NCBI GenBank assembly: GCA_017654935.2
Contig: CM065690.1
Location: forward strand, 39,147,742 to 39,211,741
From: Phymorhynchus buccinoides
Lineage: Eukaryota > Mollusca > Gastropoda > Neogastropoda > Raphitomidae
DNA length: 64,000 nt
Reading direction: 5' to 3'
Shown: positions 14,163 through 26,705 of the stretch, piece after piece
How positions within the stretch are numbered: position 1 is the stretch's first letter
How the letters are laid out: each line of letters begins with the position of its first letter
The notes under the pieces: generated by a model
What the model saw: only the letters and a program-made list of their open reading frames with translations
Database searches by the model: none
What the model was told of the DNA's origin: nothing
Position numbers and translations under genes: made by a program

Positions 14163-14689
14163 CTGCTACCCACATCATCATGCATCATTATCGTCATCAC
14201 ATTGTCATGTCCCTGGAAGTGGAGTATATGCCGCCCATGTGGCCGGGGCCCTTAAAAGCAGCCATTGCACGGTAATCTCCTAACCCAGGGCCATGTGAAA
14301 TGTTCACATGGGGAACTGTGTGTATGTTGCCCCCGAGCGTTTTAAGTTGGGCGAACGAAAAACAACATTATTTTCTTGTTCATCATCATCATCACATTGT
14401 CATCATTCTTCATTGTTAAATAATTTTATTGGACGAACAACACCTAAATATAACCAAATGAAAGTAAACAAAAATATAAGACAGCAACATAGCTTGACGC
14501 TATAGAGCGTGCATCTACTCAATTCTAGTCTCTATGTCAGGCATCATCATTATTTTCTTCACATTATCATTCATCATAATTTACATTGTTACAATATCAT
14601 CACCACACTGATAGGGCATCAACCCATATCCAGGGATTTATGACAAGACAAGCCCATTAAACTATAGAATAAAGCCTGAATTAACCTCT

Positions 14690-15180
14690 CACTGACAGAG
14701 GAAATTGAACAGATTTTTTTAAATGATAAATTGAACGAGCCCACCACCACACCCACACCGTGGGGATACCGGGGGGGGGGGGTGGGGGGGGGGGGGGGGG
14801 AGGGTCCGTACAAATAGTTCCACCCTCTGAGAATTTTATGTTGGCTTGTAACTTCCTCTAATCTGTCTCCTCTCTTTGTATTTGACTGTCTTTTTCCTCG
14901 TTTTTGTGTCATCTACTATCTTTCTGCTCTTTTTGGCCCATTCTCTGACCTTTAAAAACACAAAAATCTTCCAATATAGTTTTCTCTTTAAAGCTCCTCC
15001 GAAATTGGAATGTCAATGTCGGTGCTGAAGCAGCGAGGAGACCAGTTAAAAAAAACTGGAAAATGGGAACATACGAGCCCATTTGTGGCCTGTATGGCCT
15101 TTGGGGAATGTAGAAGAAGAAGAAGAACAGAGTATACTCTTACAGTTAATCTAGTAAGATTCCTACCTCAAAGTTCTACA
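14690..15180 (-). mobile_element. Dispersed TCTTCTTC-type repeat, noisy copy
   Basis: Reverse-oriented member of the dispersed repeat described at 60985-61320, containing cattccgattt-, gaatgggcca- and ggtgggggaacta-like blocks in reverse. It has a long G-run near 14770-14800 where 53380-53390 has a short one. It equals 53330-53765 in the other copy. Confidence 0.6.
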
Positions 15181-15479
15181 TATACCACCCTTCTGCTTTT
15201 AGCTTAAATTTATTGAGTGTGTGATTCATAAATGTACATTTAAAATTAGCATATTTTCTTTATGAAGCTTTTAAGATCAGTAACGAAGGCTTTATCATTT
15301 CGATAGTTGACAGATTTGTTGCACTTGTGCTTGTTTACTATAATAAGCTAGTTTTGGGCGCGTTGATTTGTCCGTCACAACGATGCTTTTGTGTATAGTT
15401 CACTCATAATTTAATACTGGTATGGCTAATTTGCTTATCTGGGATGCTTGTTCACTTTATAATCAATTTATTTGCGCTG

Positions 15480-16140
15480 TTGATTTGTTCGTCAATGTGC
15501 TTTTCGTGTGTATGTTACTTATAAATGGAGTTCATGTGCTGATGATTTGTTGTCATTGTTGCTTTTCTGTGTGATGTTCGCTTATAATGTTAGTTCATTG
15601 GCTGGTGATTTGTTGTCATGTTGCTTTTTGATGTAGGAATGTTCGCTTAATGGAGTTCATTGTGGCTCTGATTGTTGAATTTGTTGCTTTTTTTGTGTGG
15701 ATGTTCGTTATAAATGGATCATTGTGTGTGATTTGTTGTCATTGGCTTTTTGTGTGTATGTTCGGTACTTATGGAGTCTTTGTGTGATGATTTGTTGTAC
15801 ATGTTGATTTTTGTGTGGTATGTTTATGTTCAGCTACAATGGAGTCTTGTGCTGAGGATTCTGTTGTCATTGTTGCATTGTTGTGTGTATGTTCGCCTAT
15901 AAATGGAGTCTTTGTGCTGATGAGTTGTTGTCATTGTTGGCTTTTTGTTGTGTATGTTCGATTACAATGGCGTTCTTTGTGCGTGGATTTGTTTGGCTTG
16001 TCGATTGTTGCCTTTTTGTGGATGTTCGCGATAATGGAGTTCTTTGACTGACGATTGTTGTCATTGTCTTTTTGTGTGGGGCATGTTCGCCATACATTGG
16101 AGTTCTTTGTGCTGAATGATATGTTGTCAATTGTTGTCTT
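15480..16140. repeat. 63-bp tandem array, degenerate copy
   Basis: Recognisable units of gatgatttgttgtcattgtt, ctttttgtgtgtatgttcg and tataatggagttctttgtg, with frequent indels. It matches the regular array at 53985-54780. Confidence 0.85.
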
Positions 16141-16633
16141 TCCTTTTGTAACCCCTCCCCTCTGATGGGCCAGAATGCCTGGACAGTAACCTGTGGTGAA
16201 TTGTGAATTTGAATTGTGCAAAACCTACTAAATGTCGGAGATATCTCCCTGCTTCAGTGTCTAAAGCAAAAAAAAATTAATATTGCATTCATTCCCATTG
16301 GTTATACTCATCAATTATATAATTTTACCCACGGGTTTAATTCTCGAATAATGTAAGTCTGCCATGGTTGCAAATAGTGATGTTGAAAAAGATTGTGAAT
16401 AAAAACTAAATATGTGCTTTCTCAGAAGGAGTCTATTCAGTAATGTTTCAGGATTTCAAGTCGTGTGTATTAAGTGCGTGCATGTGTGGCGAAGAGTATG
16501 TGTGAAAATGAGAGAAAACATTGGTGTCACTTCATATTGCAACAGTACTGGAGCATATAGACGCAATAAATCCAACAAAAAATAACAATCTTTCCAGCAA
16601 AAAAAACACTGCTAACAGAAACATGGGACTCAC

Positions 16634-16816
16634 TCTAATGAAGCTCCGCACAGCCAGGGAGACAGGGTGGTGGTGTCCAGTGCTTGTCCTTGCGCAGGCG
16701 AAGCCCAGCCCGTTGCCGGCCAAGCAGGTCGCCCGCCGTTGTGTCAGGTCGCCAGGAGTACGTTGGCTAGCCTCATACTCAGACGGAAGGAGAGCCCAGA
16801 TGAATGCCTGCAAGTC
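16634..16816 (-). pseudogene. GluN1 S2 exon (AFIWDS), broken second copy
   Basis: Corresponds to 55259-55431. Indels (183 versus 173 bases) break the frame, and the acceptor side has lost bases relative to ggcag|AGAC. The donor GA..|gtgagt is recognisable. Confidence 0.75.
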
Positions 16817-17567
16817 CTGCCAAAACATTTACACAGCCAAGTAACATGAACACAACTCAGCTGACAGCATCTGTTTCAATGTTCCTGGCCTCCAAGATGA
16901 AAACTGAGCACACAAAAGCGGAATGTACAATGTTCAGTGATTAAGAAAAAGAGTAAACCACGAAGAAGCTAAGTGGGAAAAGAGTAATAATGATAATGAC
17001 CCTAACATTAAGAATAATTAATAATAATACATAAAAAACTTATATAGTGCTGTTATATAGCATGCCATCCTCACAGCACTTTACAAAGATAAATCCAAAA
17101 AAACAATTACGCAGCACGCACGCATGCACGCACGCACGCACGCACGCACACGCACTACGCACAAAAACACACAACACACACGCCACACACACACACACAA
17201 ACACACACACAGGGAGGCACCCTGCACACAAAGCAGTGAATAACAAAAACTAACGCAGAAATAAAAGACGATAGCATAGCATGGACAGACTCAAGATAGC
17301 TTGACCTTATGCGCCGTTACAAAGAACTTTAACAAAATAAAATAAAAAAACAAAAAGCAAACGAGAAAATTACACAAAGACAGTATTTCTACAGATGATC
17401 TTAGCAGATCCCTTAATATAACGTGTCAAAACTTTTTTTTGTGCTCTACACTCTTCTCTTCTTTACTTCTTACACAAAAAACACATGATTACACGATTCT
17501 CTCTGCTTTCTTTTACACCGAAACACAATTGTACACTGTTATCCTACTTCTACACAATACACATGAC

Positions 17568-18005
17568 CAGACCTGTTTACCCTTATAATAAACCTGGACT
17601 GGCCACAGAAAACCCCAGGAATTGAGGAGAAAAAAAAAAGTTCCACATTGGGTACACGACTCGCAATAAAACCTTGATTTAAAAGGATCCTTGCAGGCGG
17701 CACTGTGCGAAATTTTGAAGTCCACGTTGCAGTACTTGCAGTGGGCATGCTCGTCTCCCAAACGCGAAGCTTGTCATTTCCTGGACTTTGAAAACTTTCG
17801 AGAAAACTTCTGCTTCACTTTTGGTTTGTTGCACCCTCTCACTCCGAGGTTTCGGGTCAACCCGTGGTCTTTCATACAAACGGAAACAAAGAAAGACGGT
17901 TTTGAAATCCGGGGATTGAGAGCGTTCACCGGAATTAATTATTTACCAGAATTTTTGCAAATTCCCGAATAATTCCGGAAAAACGGGAGGGTAAAACACA
18001 GTCTG
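17568..18005 (-). mobile_element. CAGACCTG-terminus transposon, noisy copy
   Basis: Same insertion as 56174-56618. It is flanked by catgac on both sides, the left end reads cagacctgtttac, and the right end is damaged (taaaacacagtctg). It carries the zinc-finger-like exon remnant on the minus strand in broken frames. Confidence 0.75.
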
Positions 18006-18614
18006 CATGACGCACTGTTTCAGTTCACTCATTTTTTTTTAAATCTTTATATATGGCACTTCACACAAGAAAGCCCGCACAGCTGATATGAGAAGAAAAA
18101 AAAGACTCTAATTCTTCTGACAGCAGGAGTGGAAAAACAATAGGGACTTTTTTTTGATTCGGAAAAAAAATAGGGGATGAGAACTTCGTGACCAATTAAG
18201 AGTTGCCTTACCTCCATTACTCGGTAAAATGCCATAGCAACAATGCACACAATGGCGTCGAATCTTGAATGAAAAACCGAGGAATGCGAGATGTCAGCGA
18301 CCTGCAACACTTCTTTAAAAGAAAAATTAGGGGTGGCCAGTGGCCGACAAACTGATTTAAAACTTGCAAAATGTGACGTAAAAAGATATAATGACATAAA
18401 TTTTTATAGAATACGCACGATGTTCTAACTGCTGCTGGTCTGTTCAACACACGAGTCGAATAGCTACGAGAGCTGAAGGGTAGTTAGAGTTGGACTTCCC
18501 TGTTTGACCGATTTGAATTAGGCAGATCCATGCCCACACACCATGGAAATACTCCCCTTAATTATTTCGAATAATTTCCTATTGAGAAACTTTGCCGCGA
18601 CAGGACCAACGTAC

Positions 18615-18782
18615 CACAGTGCGCACGGCCTCGATGGCTTTTCAGGTTTTTGGTAGTCTTGTCCATCCATGTTGCGGTACATCGTGGACAGCTCCACCTG
18701 GCTGCCGCTCTTAAAGTACATCTGCACCGCACTGTCTCCTTCACCGTTTTGCGTAGCGGAGTTCTCGTTGGGGTTTTCGCAA
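18615..18782 (-). pseudogene. GluN1 S2 exon (RQVELS), broken second copy
   Basis: Corresponds to 57189-57346 and is about ten bases longer because of scattered insertions. The acceptor gtttgtcag|TTGCG is intact and the donor is damaged. The AGT GCG pair at the glycine-site position is the same as in the intact copy, despite frameshifts around it. Confidence 0.75.
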
Positions 18783-19540
18783 CTGACAAAGAGAAACACA
18801 GAAAGAAGTTTAGATTTATACAATACAAAATAGTTATTGAATGATAATATCCAATAATTTGGGCGCACTGTTTCCCCATGCCTTAATGGAATTTAAAAGT
18901 AATGCATTATAATGCAGAATACTTGAAGTGTTTATAAAAACTTCTGTAATCCAAATTGCCATGTATGAACACTATTTAGTAAAACGAGTTATTGTGAACT
19001 TTGAATCTTGATTTGTGTTTCTTTTACAACAATCTTGAGTTGGTTCAGTTAACATATATTTACCGTTTCTTCTCAACAAAAAATTAACAAAAAACAAAAC
19101 AAACTTAGTAGGACACCACAAAAAATTGTGCGTCACTTGCACTATTTTCTTTACCCCGCTTCACACTATTTGCAGAAAGAAAGAAGAAATACTTGTGTCC
19201 ACACTTAACATCTTTGCTACGGGCAATTTGCCGATGACGTTATCTCTTCAGCTCACCAAAGTGGAATACGTTATCGCCGTTGAGACACCATGCTGTGTGC
19301 TTGTTTGTTTTTTAGCGGCTATATTTCCATTAAAGAAGAAGCTGTGCACGCTTGAACAAAAATGGCTATTCATCCTTGAAAATAATACTTTGACATTGCC
19401 AGAAAGAAACATATGAAATACATCGGCGCTAGAGAGGTTAAGGAGCTGAACACACGCACGCACGCACGGCAGCACGCACGAACGACATGCACGCAACCCA
19501 CACAAACGCACACACAAACACATACCATCTCTCTCCTAAC

Positions 19541-19689
19541 CCTGGATCATCGGGATGCCGGAGATGCGGCCTCAGGCCTGTGAGCACGAGGGAAGGGCGG
19601 CAGGTTGGCCAGTGTAGGAGGCCACGATGCCATGGGCAAAGGCCTGTCCAAACAGCCCAGCACTCGTGTACTGAACATGCGAGGGGTTC
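19541..19689 (-). pseudogene. GluN1 M3 exon (SYTANLAAF), broken second copy
   Basis: Corresponds to 58074-58222. Several one-base changes and indels interrupt the highly conserved M3 helix sequence, which would not be tolerated in a functional receptor. The donor reads cctaac where the intact copy reads ctcacc. Confidence 0.75.
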
Positions 19690-20234
19690 CTGAAAATGTA
19701 AAGTCAGGTATTGGATGTGATTTCATCCCCCATTTATAGTCATTTCTTCAACTATGTAAACCGCTATATCAAAATTAAAACTGAAAGAGCTCTTAAATAC
19801 AATAGAAATGATCAATAAAATGAATACTGTGGTGTGAACTACTTTTATTAGTATATTCGTGCATACGCCCATCTGTGGAGAAGGTTTACGTGATATTGAG
19901 TGGAGAAGTGTGCTTCTTTCATGTATTTTCCTGTTCAGAGATGTATAGTGTTTATGTTTGAATGCAATTGCGAATGTTAGATGGGCATCTGACGCTTCAT
20001 TGAAATTTATATGAAGATCATATAAATACTGTATGTTGTGTTTGTTTCTTCTTGGGTGGGTTGGGAGTTTTTTTTGGTCACCGATAATTCCTGTTATAGA
20101 TGACATGAAACGGATGTGTATCACCAAGTAAAAACGATTGTATTGACTTTGACATAGAATTGTGGATGAGAAAAAAGGAGACTGTTATCATTGCAACACA
20201 CGTTGTTATGTTATCATAACATTAATATCATCAC

Positions 20235-21075
20235 CTTTTCCAAATGCACGCCCTGTTGAGGAGCCACTCCCAGGAGAAACACGATGGCGAGGACAGGTTG
20301 AGGGCCGTCCCTTATTATTATCATTATTATCATTAGGATCATCCTCATCATTGTCATCACCGTTCTCCAAGTTCGCTGTAGAGGAGGCACACCCAAGGAG
20401 AACAACATGTGCGCTGAGGACAGGTTGAGGGCTCGTCCTACTTATTATCATTATTATCCTTCAATATCATTCACATCATTGTCATCACCTTCTCCAAGGT
20501 CGCGGTAGAGGAGAGCACACCCCAGGAGAACCACATGGCCGAGGGACAGGTTGAGCGCATCTTTTATAAACATAACATCATCACATCATTATCATCACAT
20601 TCTCCAACTCCGCTGTTGCAGGAGCACACCCAGGAGAACCCACATGGCCGAAGGACAGGTTGAGCGCAATCCTATTATTATCCATATTATCAGCAATATC
20701 ATTCACACTCATTATCATCCCTTCGCCAAGGCTGCTGTAGAGGAGCCCCACCCCAGGAGAACCACATGGCCGAGGGACAGGTTGAGGCGTCCTTATATTA
20801 TCATAGTATATCAATACCATCACCATCTTGTCATCACCTTCTCCAATGTCGCGGTAGAGGAGCACACCCCAGGAGAATACCACTATGGGATGAGGACAGG
20901 TTGAGCGCATCCTTAGTATAAACCATCGAACATCATTCACATTCATTATCATCACCTTCTTCCAAAGCCGCTGTAGAGGAGCACCACTCCAGGAGAACCA
21001 CATGGCCCGAGGACAGGTTGAGCGCGTCCTTTATTATCATTATTATCATCAATATCATTCACATCATGTCATCAC
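20235..21075 (-). repeat. M2 pore-loop donor-edge array, noisy copy
   Basis: Seven extra copies of the 3' end of the M1-M2 exon with the adjoining intron start, as at 58740-59579. Here indels interrupt the frame. The copy number is the same as in the other copy, which argues that the array is real and not a read artefact. Confidence 0.85.
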
Positions 21076-21326
21076 CTTCGTCCAATGACGCTGTGAGGAG
21101 CACACCCCAGGGAGAACAACCTGGCCGACGACAGGTGAGGGCGTCTTCCTCGCGTGTCCTCGGACTTGGCCAGCATGAAGCCGGGTTCCGCCGAAGGGGG
21201 AGAGGAGGGAAGAAAACCGTCCAGAAGAGAGCACCATAGGCCACCACGTGCACCGACAGCCCCACCAGGTCCCAGCTGTCGTCTGAAAGGCTGCAGGAAC
21301 GACGCCAGGTTGGAGTCCTGCTGTGT
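21076..21326 (-). pseudogene. GluN1 M1-M2 exon, broken second copy
   Basis: Corresponds to 59580-59814 and is 251 instead of 235 bases. It is recognisable from the M1 (SVHVVA) and pore-loop blocks, but frameshifted several times. Confidence 0.75.
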
Positions 21327-22559
21327 CTGGGTCCGGAACAACAGCAAACAGAAACATCAGGGTCTGAACTGTTGATGGCACTTTTAAAGATTCAACAATT
21401 ATCAAACGCTGGAGTGGAGTCGTTCTGTGTACAGGTGGGCATCAACAACAACGCAAAAAGAGGAAGTGTAGAATATAGCACGTTCAACAATTGAAAAAGT
21501 TACAGTAGGTTGGAGGTCCACAGCATGTCTGAAAAGGCTGCAGGAACGACGCCAGGCTGGAGCCTGCTGCGTTGGTGGGACAACAGCGGATAAAGAGAAG
21601 GTCAGATTGATACCAAGCCCCTTCAATAATTCAACAAAAAGCCACCAACAGGATTACACAGGGTGTCCTGGGAAAGAGTCTGCAGGAACAACGCCAGGCT
21701 GGAGTCCTGTGTCTGGTGGAAACAACAGCACTTCGAAAGAGACGTCCAGGTGGAGAAAGGAAAACAAAACAACAACAAACAAAACCAGCCCTTGTCAAAC
21801 ACAACAAATATATTAGGGCTGGAATCGTTCTTGTCTGGTTCTAAAAAAGAACACAAAAAAAAAACCCTACAAAAAAAAAACAAACACAAAAACTGCCAGG
21901 TGTTCTCAACTCCTCAACCGGCCCTTTAACAAAGAGGCGATATACTTACTCCTTGGCCGAGACGATTGAGAAAGAGGGCGATTAATTTTAGGGCCGAACT
22001 TGCCGATGCTCGCCGGTGACAAGTCAGTAGCAGATAACCTATCTGTGGCTAAATACCAAATAGTTCCTGACAGGGCGAGGGTGATAATCTTAAGTAGGTG
22101 GCGTCACATTTGAAGTGTTCCGAGAGACCGGGGTAGATAATTTTCGGTATAAAGCCTCATTGGAATAAGTCATTATCAGGCTGGAGTCCCTTTGTGTTTG
22201 TGTTTTCCACAAACAACAACAATGCACTCTGAATTGGTCAACATACTTGAACAAAGTGATTAGGTTGGAGTCTTTTCTGCACCTGTTGTCACAAATATAA
22301 AACCAATCAGATACAACTTTTTTTCTCCTGTTTTACTCATCGTTGTTTACAGAATCAGTTAGTTATTCATGAATGTTGAATCATAAATATATATGGAATG
22401 TATTTGTAAATGCGATGAAGAAGGAATAATAAAATGTAAAATTTAAAAAAAAACAGCAGATACACATGAACCAATTCACAAGTTATTAGCTTTGAGTCTT
22501 AAAAGGGGACCACTGGTTTGTCCAAGATTCATTTTGATTTGATAGCAGACTGTTGTTTC

Positions 22560-22925
22560 AGGCTGGGACTAGAGGCAACAAGTAAGGCTGTGAGCAAGCA
22601 GGCCTTCTTCTTCTTCGTTCTCCTGCATTCCCGGGTCATATGGGCCCATAATGTGTTTGGTTTTCAGTTGTCACTGGGTCCTCCCCGCAGCGCACCGTTG
22701 ATACATTCCGATTTCGGAGGAGCTCAAAGGAGAAAAATATTGGAAGATTTTTTTTTTTAAGGCGATGGAGAAATGGGAAATATGTCAAAAGAGAGTAGAT
22801 GATAAGAAAGCAAAGGGAAAAAGGCAGAATCAGAGTGAGACATATAGAGGAAGTTACAAGCACAGAACTTCCAGAATGTGGGGGAACTATTTTTTACAAA
22901 AGGACTGTCCGTGTTATGAGGCTAC
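22560..22925 (+). mobile_element. Dispersed TCTTCTTC-type repeat, noisy copy
   Basis: Equivalent of 60985-61320. Shared blocks are ttcttcttc, gggtcatatgg, cattccgatttcggaggag, the poly-T run, agtagatgataagaaagcaa and gtgggggaactatttt. Confidence 0.65.
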
Positions 22926-23429
22926 GAGTGAATCCAGCCACTCGCCCAGGCAGTCCTTCAAAATGTCAATGAAAAAAAAAAAGAGTGTACCATGACACAA
23001 AAATAAGAAAATACAAAAAAAATCGGCAACTATCTAGTCGGACCACCCATTTACTTTTTATGTATATATTAAATCCCACCCCACCCAGGTAACATTTGAT
23101 GTAGAATAAGGAGAAAGTTTCGGCGGATAGGACTCAACATTGAATTTTCATGGTAACACATAGAAAAATATTTCCTTCTTTTGGTCAGTCAGACCACAGA
23201 CACGCAAGCAAACACGTAGGCAAAAACAGGTAGGCAAACACGTAAGGCAAACAGCATAAGCAAACAAGTATTTGGATTTGGTACTTTTATAAGGCATCAG
23301 AGGGCTCTCTGTGAAATTGGATTGCCTCCCACCTGGAGGCGCATCGCAGCCAGAGGCGCGCTAACCAGGAAGACAGGACAAGGGTGGTGAGGTGTATGGT
23401 CTGTAGGGAAAACGGAAGCAGGTCATTAC

Positions 23430-23601
23430 CTTTTTGTGGCCAGGCGGGAGGCCCTGGTACTTGCAGGGCTTGGTGAAGTCGTGATGAACGTGCTGCGTCA
23501 GGGCTGGGGTAAGGGGAGGCCACAAATTCAGGTCAGCCTTGCGTTTCAATCACAGCTACCCGACCAGCCATTCCCACTGCTTCGTGTCCGAAGTTGTTAC
23601 G
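23430..23601 (-). pseudogene. GluN1 glycine-site exon (PLTI..ER), broken second copy
   Basis: Corresponds to 61834-61998 with 7 net extra bases and several indels. The acceptor ttcag|CGTAAC and donor AAAAAG|gtaatg remain readable. Confidence 0.75.
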
Positions 23602-23985
23602 CTGAAAGAAACACATTGCATACCTCCTGGTCATGAAATAACAACAAGGCCCTTCTCGAAAACACCTCACCAAGTTTATCAAACCATGATGCCTGCTTTC
23701 TAAAACAAACAAAACAAGTAAACCATATCTTTTAAAAAAGGAGTCTCCTTGCGGACCTATTCAAAACTTTATAACCACAACCCTTTCTGAAAAGAAAGTC
23801 ATTACAATCTATTCACACAAAAAGTAATACTGTACCAGACAAAAGATCTATCACTTTTCTACAAAACAATCACACTGACTTTTTTTTAAAAGGAGTCCTC
23901 ACATACCTTTTAAAGAATTTTTACCCCCGGTACTATTTAAGGAAAAAGTCACTAAATAATGACCCTAAAAGGAGCCACCACTGAC

Positions 23986-24101
23986 CTTTTCAAAGGAACC
24001 CAAAGAGGCGTCCGGCTGAGGTGGATGGTGAAGTTGAATTGCATTCCTCTGCAATCTTCTGGAACTGTCCCTGCAGTAGACAGAGCAGCATTTCAACCCA
24101 C
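23986..24101 (-). pseudogene. GluN1 CCxGYC exon, broken second copy
   Basis: Corresponds to 62379-62497, 3 bases shorter with internal indels. The upstream edge duplications are also present at about 24170-24235 and 24300-24365, confirming that these duplications occur in both copies. Confidence 0.75.
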
Positions 24102-24559
24102 CTGCAAAAAACAGGGAAACGGGCAGGCTTAAAACAAACGCCCATAACACAAATTATCTTTAAATTGAATTTGCGTTCTCTGCAATCTTCTGCAGCATGT
24201 CGACAATAGCCAGTGCCGAATTTCACTCACCTGCACATGGATAGAAAGGTGGTAAAACAACGCCCATCATCACAAATATATCTGGGTAAGTGGAATGTTT
24301 GCGTTTCTCTGCAATCTTTCGCAGCATGTCATGCAGTATCCAGTGCCGAATTTCACCTCACCTGCACCAACCAGGGAAAAGGCAGGCTTTAAAACGAACG
24401 CCAATATCAACATTTTATTACACATGGAATGCACGGTGCAGCAGTGAATTACATTTCTATTGAATCCAAATAAAATTACTTGAAGTGATGTGTACATTTG
24501 CTCAAAGGTTAAGAAGACTCGCAAGAGACATTGCTACGTTGATATTGATGATTTCATAC

Positions 24560-25030
24560 GTTTAGAAGGGTAATGAAAAAAAGAAGTGAGGAAAAGAAGG
24601 AGAAGAAAGAAATGAAGAAAGAGGAAGATGGGAAAAAAGAACAGAAGGAAACGAAAAAAAGAAGAAAGTAAATGAAATGGTTAGACAGCTCAAGTGGTAA
24701 GGAAGGGAGGAGCGATGGAAAGGAGAAAGAAAGAAAGAGGAAGAGGGAAAAGAACAGAAGGAAAATGAAAAAAAGAAAGAAAGTAAATGAAGATGCGTAG
24801 ACAAATCAAGATAGTAAGGAAGGGAGGAAAGAGTAAAGAAAGTATGTACAGAGAGTAAGAAATAAAATAAAATAAAGAATGAAAAAAAAAGGCAAGGAAA
24901 AAAAAAGAAAGAAAGAAGAAAAGGCAAGGGGAAAAAAAAGTAAAGGAAAGCAAGACAAGAATGGAAAATGGAAGGAAATAACATTTAAAAAGAACAAAAA
25001 AGAAAGAGAAAAAAAAAAAAAAAATGTAAA
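24560..25030. repeat. Purine-rich GAAA/GGAA tract, first copy
   Basis: Low-complexity A/G strand, counterpart of 62945-63375. The long open frames on the opposite strand are rich in F, S, L and P and are a composition artefact. Confidence 0.9.
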
Positions 25031-25369
25031 AACCGTGTAAATCGTGTATGAAAACCGCAAACAAATCTGTAAGTACGAAATATGGAGTGGCACATACTCA
25101 CAGAAAATGTCACAATCACCACATTGTCCCATGCCTCTTATTCTTTACCTTTAATATTTGATGGACGGGCCAGATTGTGATATTCGCTTGTGCGTTTCGT
25201 CGCTATCTCATTCAAACCAGTCCCACATAATGTATCCCTGCACAATCACAGGGAACCTCCCTGATGAGAATCTCTTAACAATATCTATATCAAAAGATTT
25301 TGTTTGTTCAACTAATACTGCTGGAATTCCACTACTAGAGAGGTAAAAATTTATATACTAACATAAAGA

Positions 25370-26010
25370 AGGGCAACTGTCACACGAGAAGAGTACGTAT
25401 TATGTGGAGAGCGGGAGTTTTGTGGATAGGGAGTGGGTCTTATAAGGGAGGTTCCGCGTAGTGTTCCCTCTTCTTCTTCTTCTGCGTTCCACAGGTCAAT
25501 AGGCCTGATAATGGAGTAAGGTACGCAGTTGTGTCGCGTTTTTTAGTTGTTCATACTTGGTCTACCGCGCATTACAGCCGACACATCCGATTTCGAGGAG
25601 CTCAAGGGAGAAAACAGATGAAAAGTTATTTGGAATTTTTTGTTTTTTTAAAGGCAGGAGAATGGGCCAACAAGTCACAAAGATAGTAGATGATAGGAAA
25701 GCAAAGGAAAAGGCCAAGTTAGAGTCAAAGAGAGTGGGCAGATTAGTAGATGGAAAGATACAAGAACAGAACTCCAGAATGTGGGGGAACTATTTTACTG
25801 AAAGACCCCCGGCATACCACGGGGAGTGTTCCCTTAAAGGGGTCAATTCGGAAGAATAAAGAAGCGGCGTGGGTATGACCACAGGGTGAAGTGTATGGTA
25901 GATTAGAGAGGAAGTTGTACAAGCACAGAACTTCCAGAAGGTGGGGGAACATTTTACGGTAAGATCCCCCGGGCATCCCCACGGAGGAGTTGTTCCCTCT
26001 AAAGGGGTCA
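25370..26010 (+). mobile_element. MITE right half plus TCTTCTTC-type repeat, with partial tandem duplication
   Basis: The right end of a mariner-type MITE (cttataagggaggttccgc near 25439-25459) runs straight into a dispersed-repeat copy (25467-25845). A second partial copy of the repeat's 3' part follows (about 25895-26005): ggtgggggaac appears twice, followed by aaaggggtcaat. This extends beyond the equivalent of the window's right edge. Confidence 0.55.
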
Positions 26011-26514
26011 ATACGTTAAGAAAAGAAGCTGGGTGGTGTACGACCACTGGTGAAGTTGTGGCACGGAAGGAGTAGCTGCATAGCTCCTTCTACCGAATTG
26101 CACAGGCCATCCTCGCATGTCCACCACGTCCCAAAGGGGATCTCCCTTAGTGTCACACCTGCAGCGCAACACACTCAATACACCATCTCTTCTTCTCGTG
26201 TTTCAAGGCAAAAGGCCACACGAGTAAATACGCATTGTCCATTTTCAGTTTTCACTGGTCTCCCCCCGCTGCGTAATACTAATAAAATCTGATTTCATAT
26301 AGCGCTAAAATCCATGCAGTAGTATGCCGCTGCGCTTTACAAAAAGCAACATTTAAAATCAACATTAAAAACATGCAGTAAAATCAACAATGATAGCATA
26401 GTTACCAACATTACCAGTGCAAAGAAATAAAGTAACAAAAATACAACGATTCTCACTTCACAAAGGACACAACCCTAATTCCCAGCACACTGTTCACTCT
26501 CTGATAACACCTCA

Positions 26515-26705
26515 CCCTCGGACAGAAAAGAAAACTGTCGTTACAGCCGACACATTCGATTTCGGTGGAGGTAGGTCTAAGGAGAAAAAGTTATTTGGAA
26601 AGATTTTTTTTTAAAAGGGCAGGCAGGAGAATGGCCAAAAATCAGAAAGATAGGTAGATGACAGTAAGCAAATGAGAAGGCAGAGTCAAAGAGAATGGTG
26701 GAATT
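26515..26705 (+). mobile_element. Another partial TCTTCTTC-type repeat
   Basis: Contains cagccgacacattcgatttc, the poly-T run, gcaggagaatggccaaaaa and gcagagtcaaagagaatggt in family order. Truncated at both ends. Confidence 0.55.

Larger units (their letters stand above)
5310..25740. repeat. Noisy duplicate of 44030-63970 (probable false duplication or haplotig)
   Basis: The order of unique landmarks matches 44-64 kb throughout. These are the 57-bp array, the M4 exon, the 49-bp satellite, the 63-bp array, the transposon with CAGACCTG termini, the M3 exon, the pore-loop array, the purine tract and the TCTTCTTCTTCT repeat. The offset is about 38.6 kb at 12 kb and 38.4 kb at 24 kb. Single-base insertions and losses are scattered through most of it and break exons that are intact in the other copy. 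The exception is about 11880-12300, which is essentially identical to 50480-50900. The simplest reading is an unpolished haplotig placed beside its true locus. Confidence 0.85.

Noticed and set aside
24562..25132. Long F/S/L-rich minus-strand frames, likewise 62914-63459
   Set aside because: They are translations of a purine tract read in reverse; low complexity and no domain.
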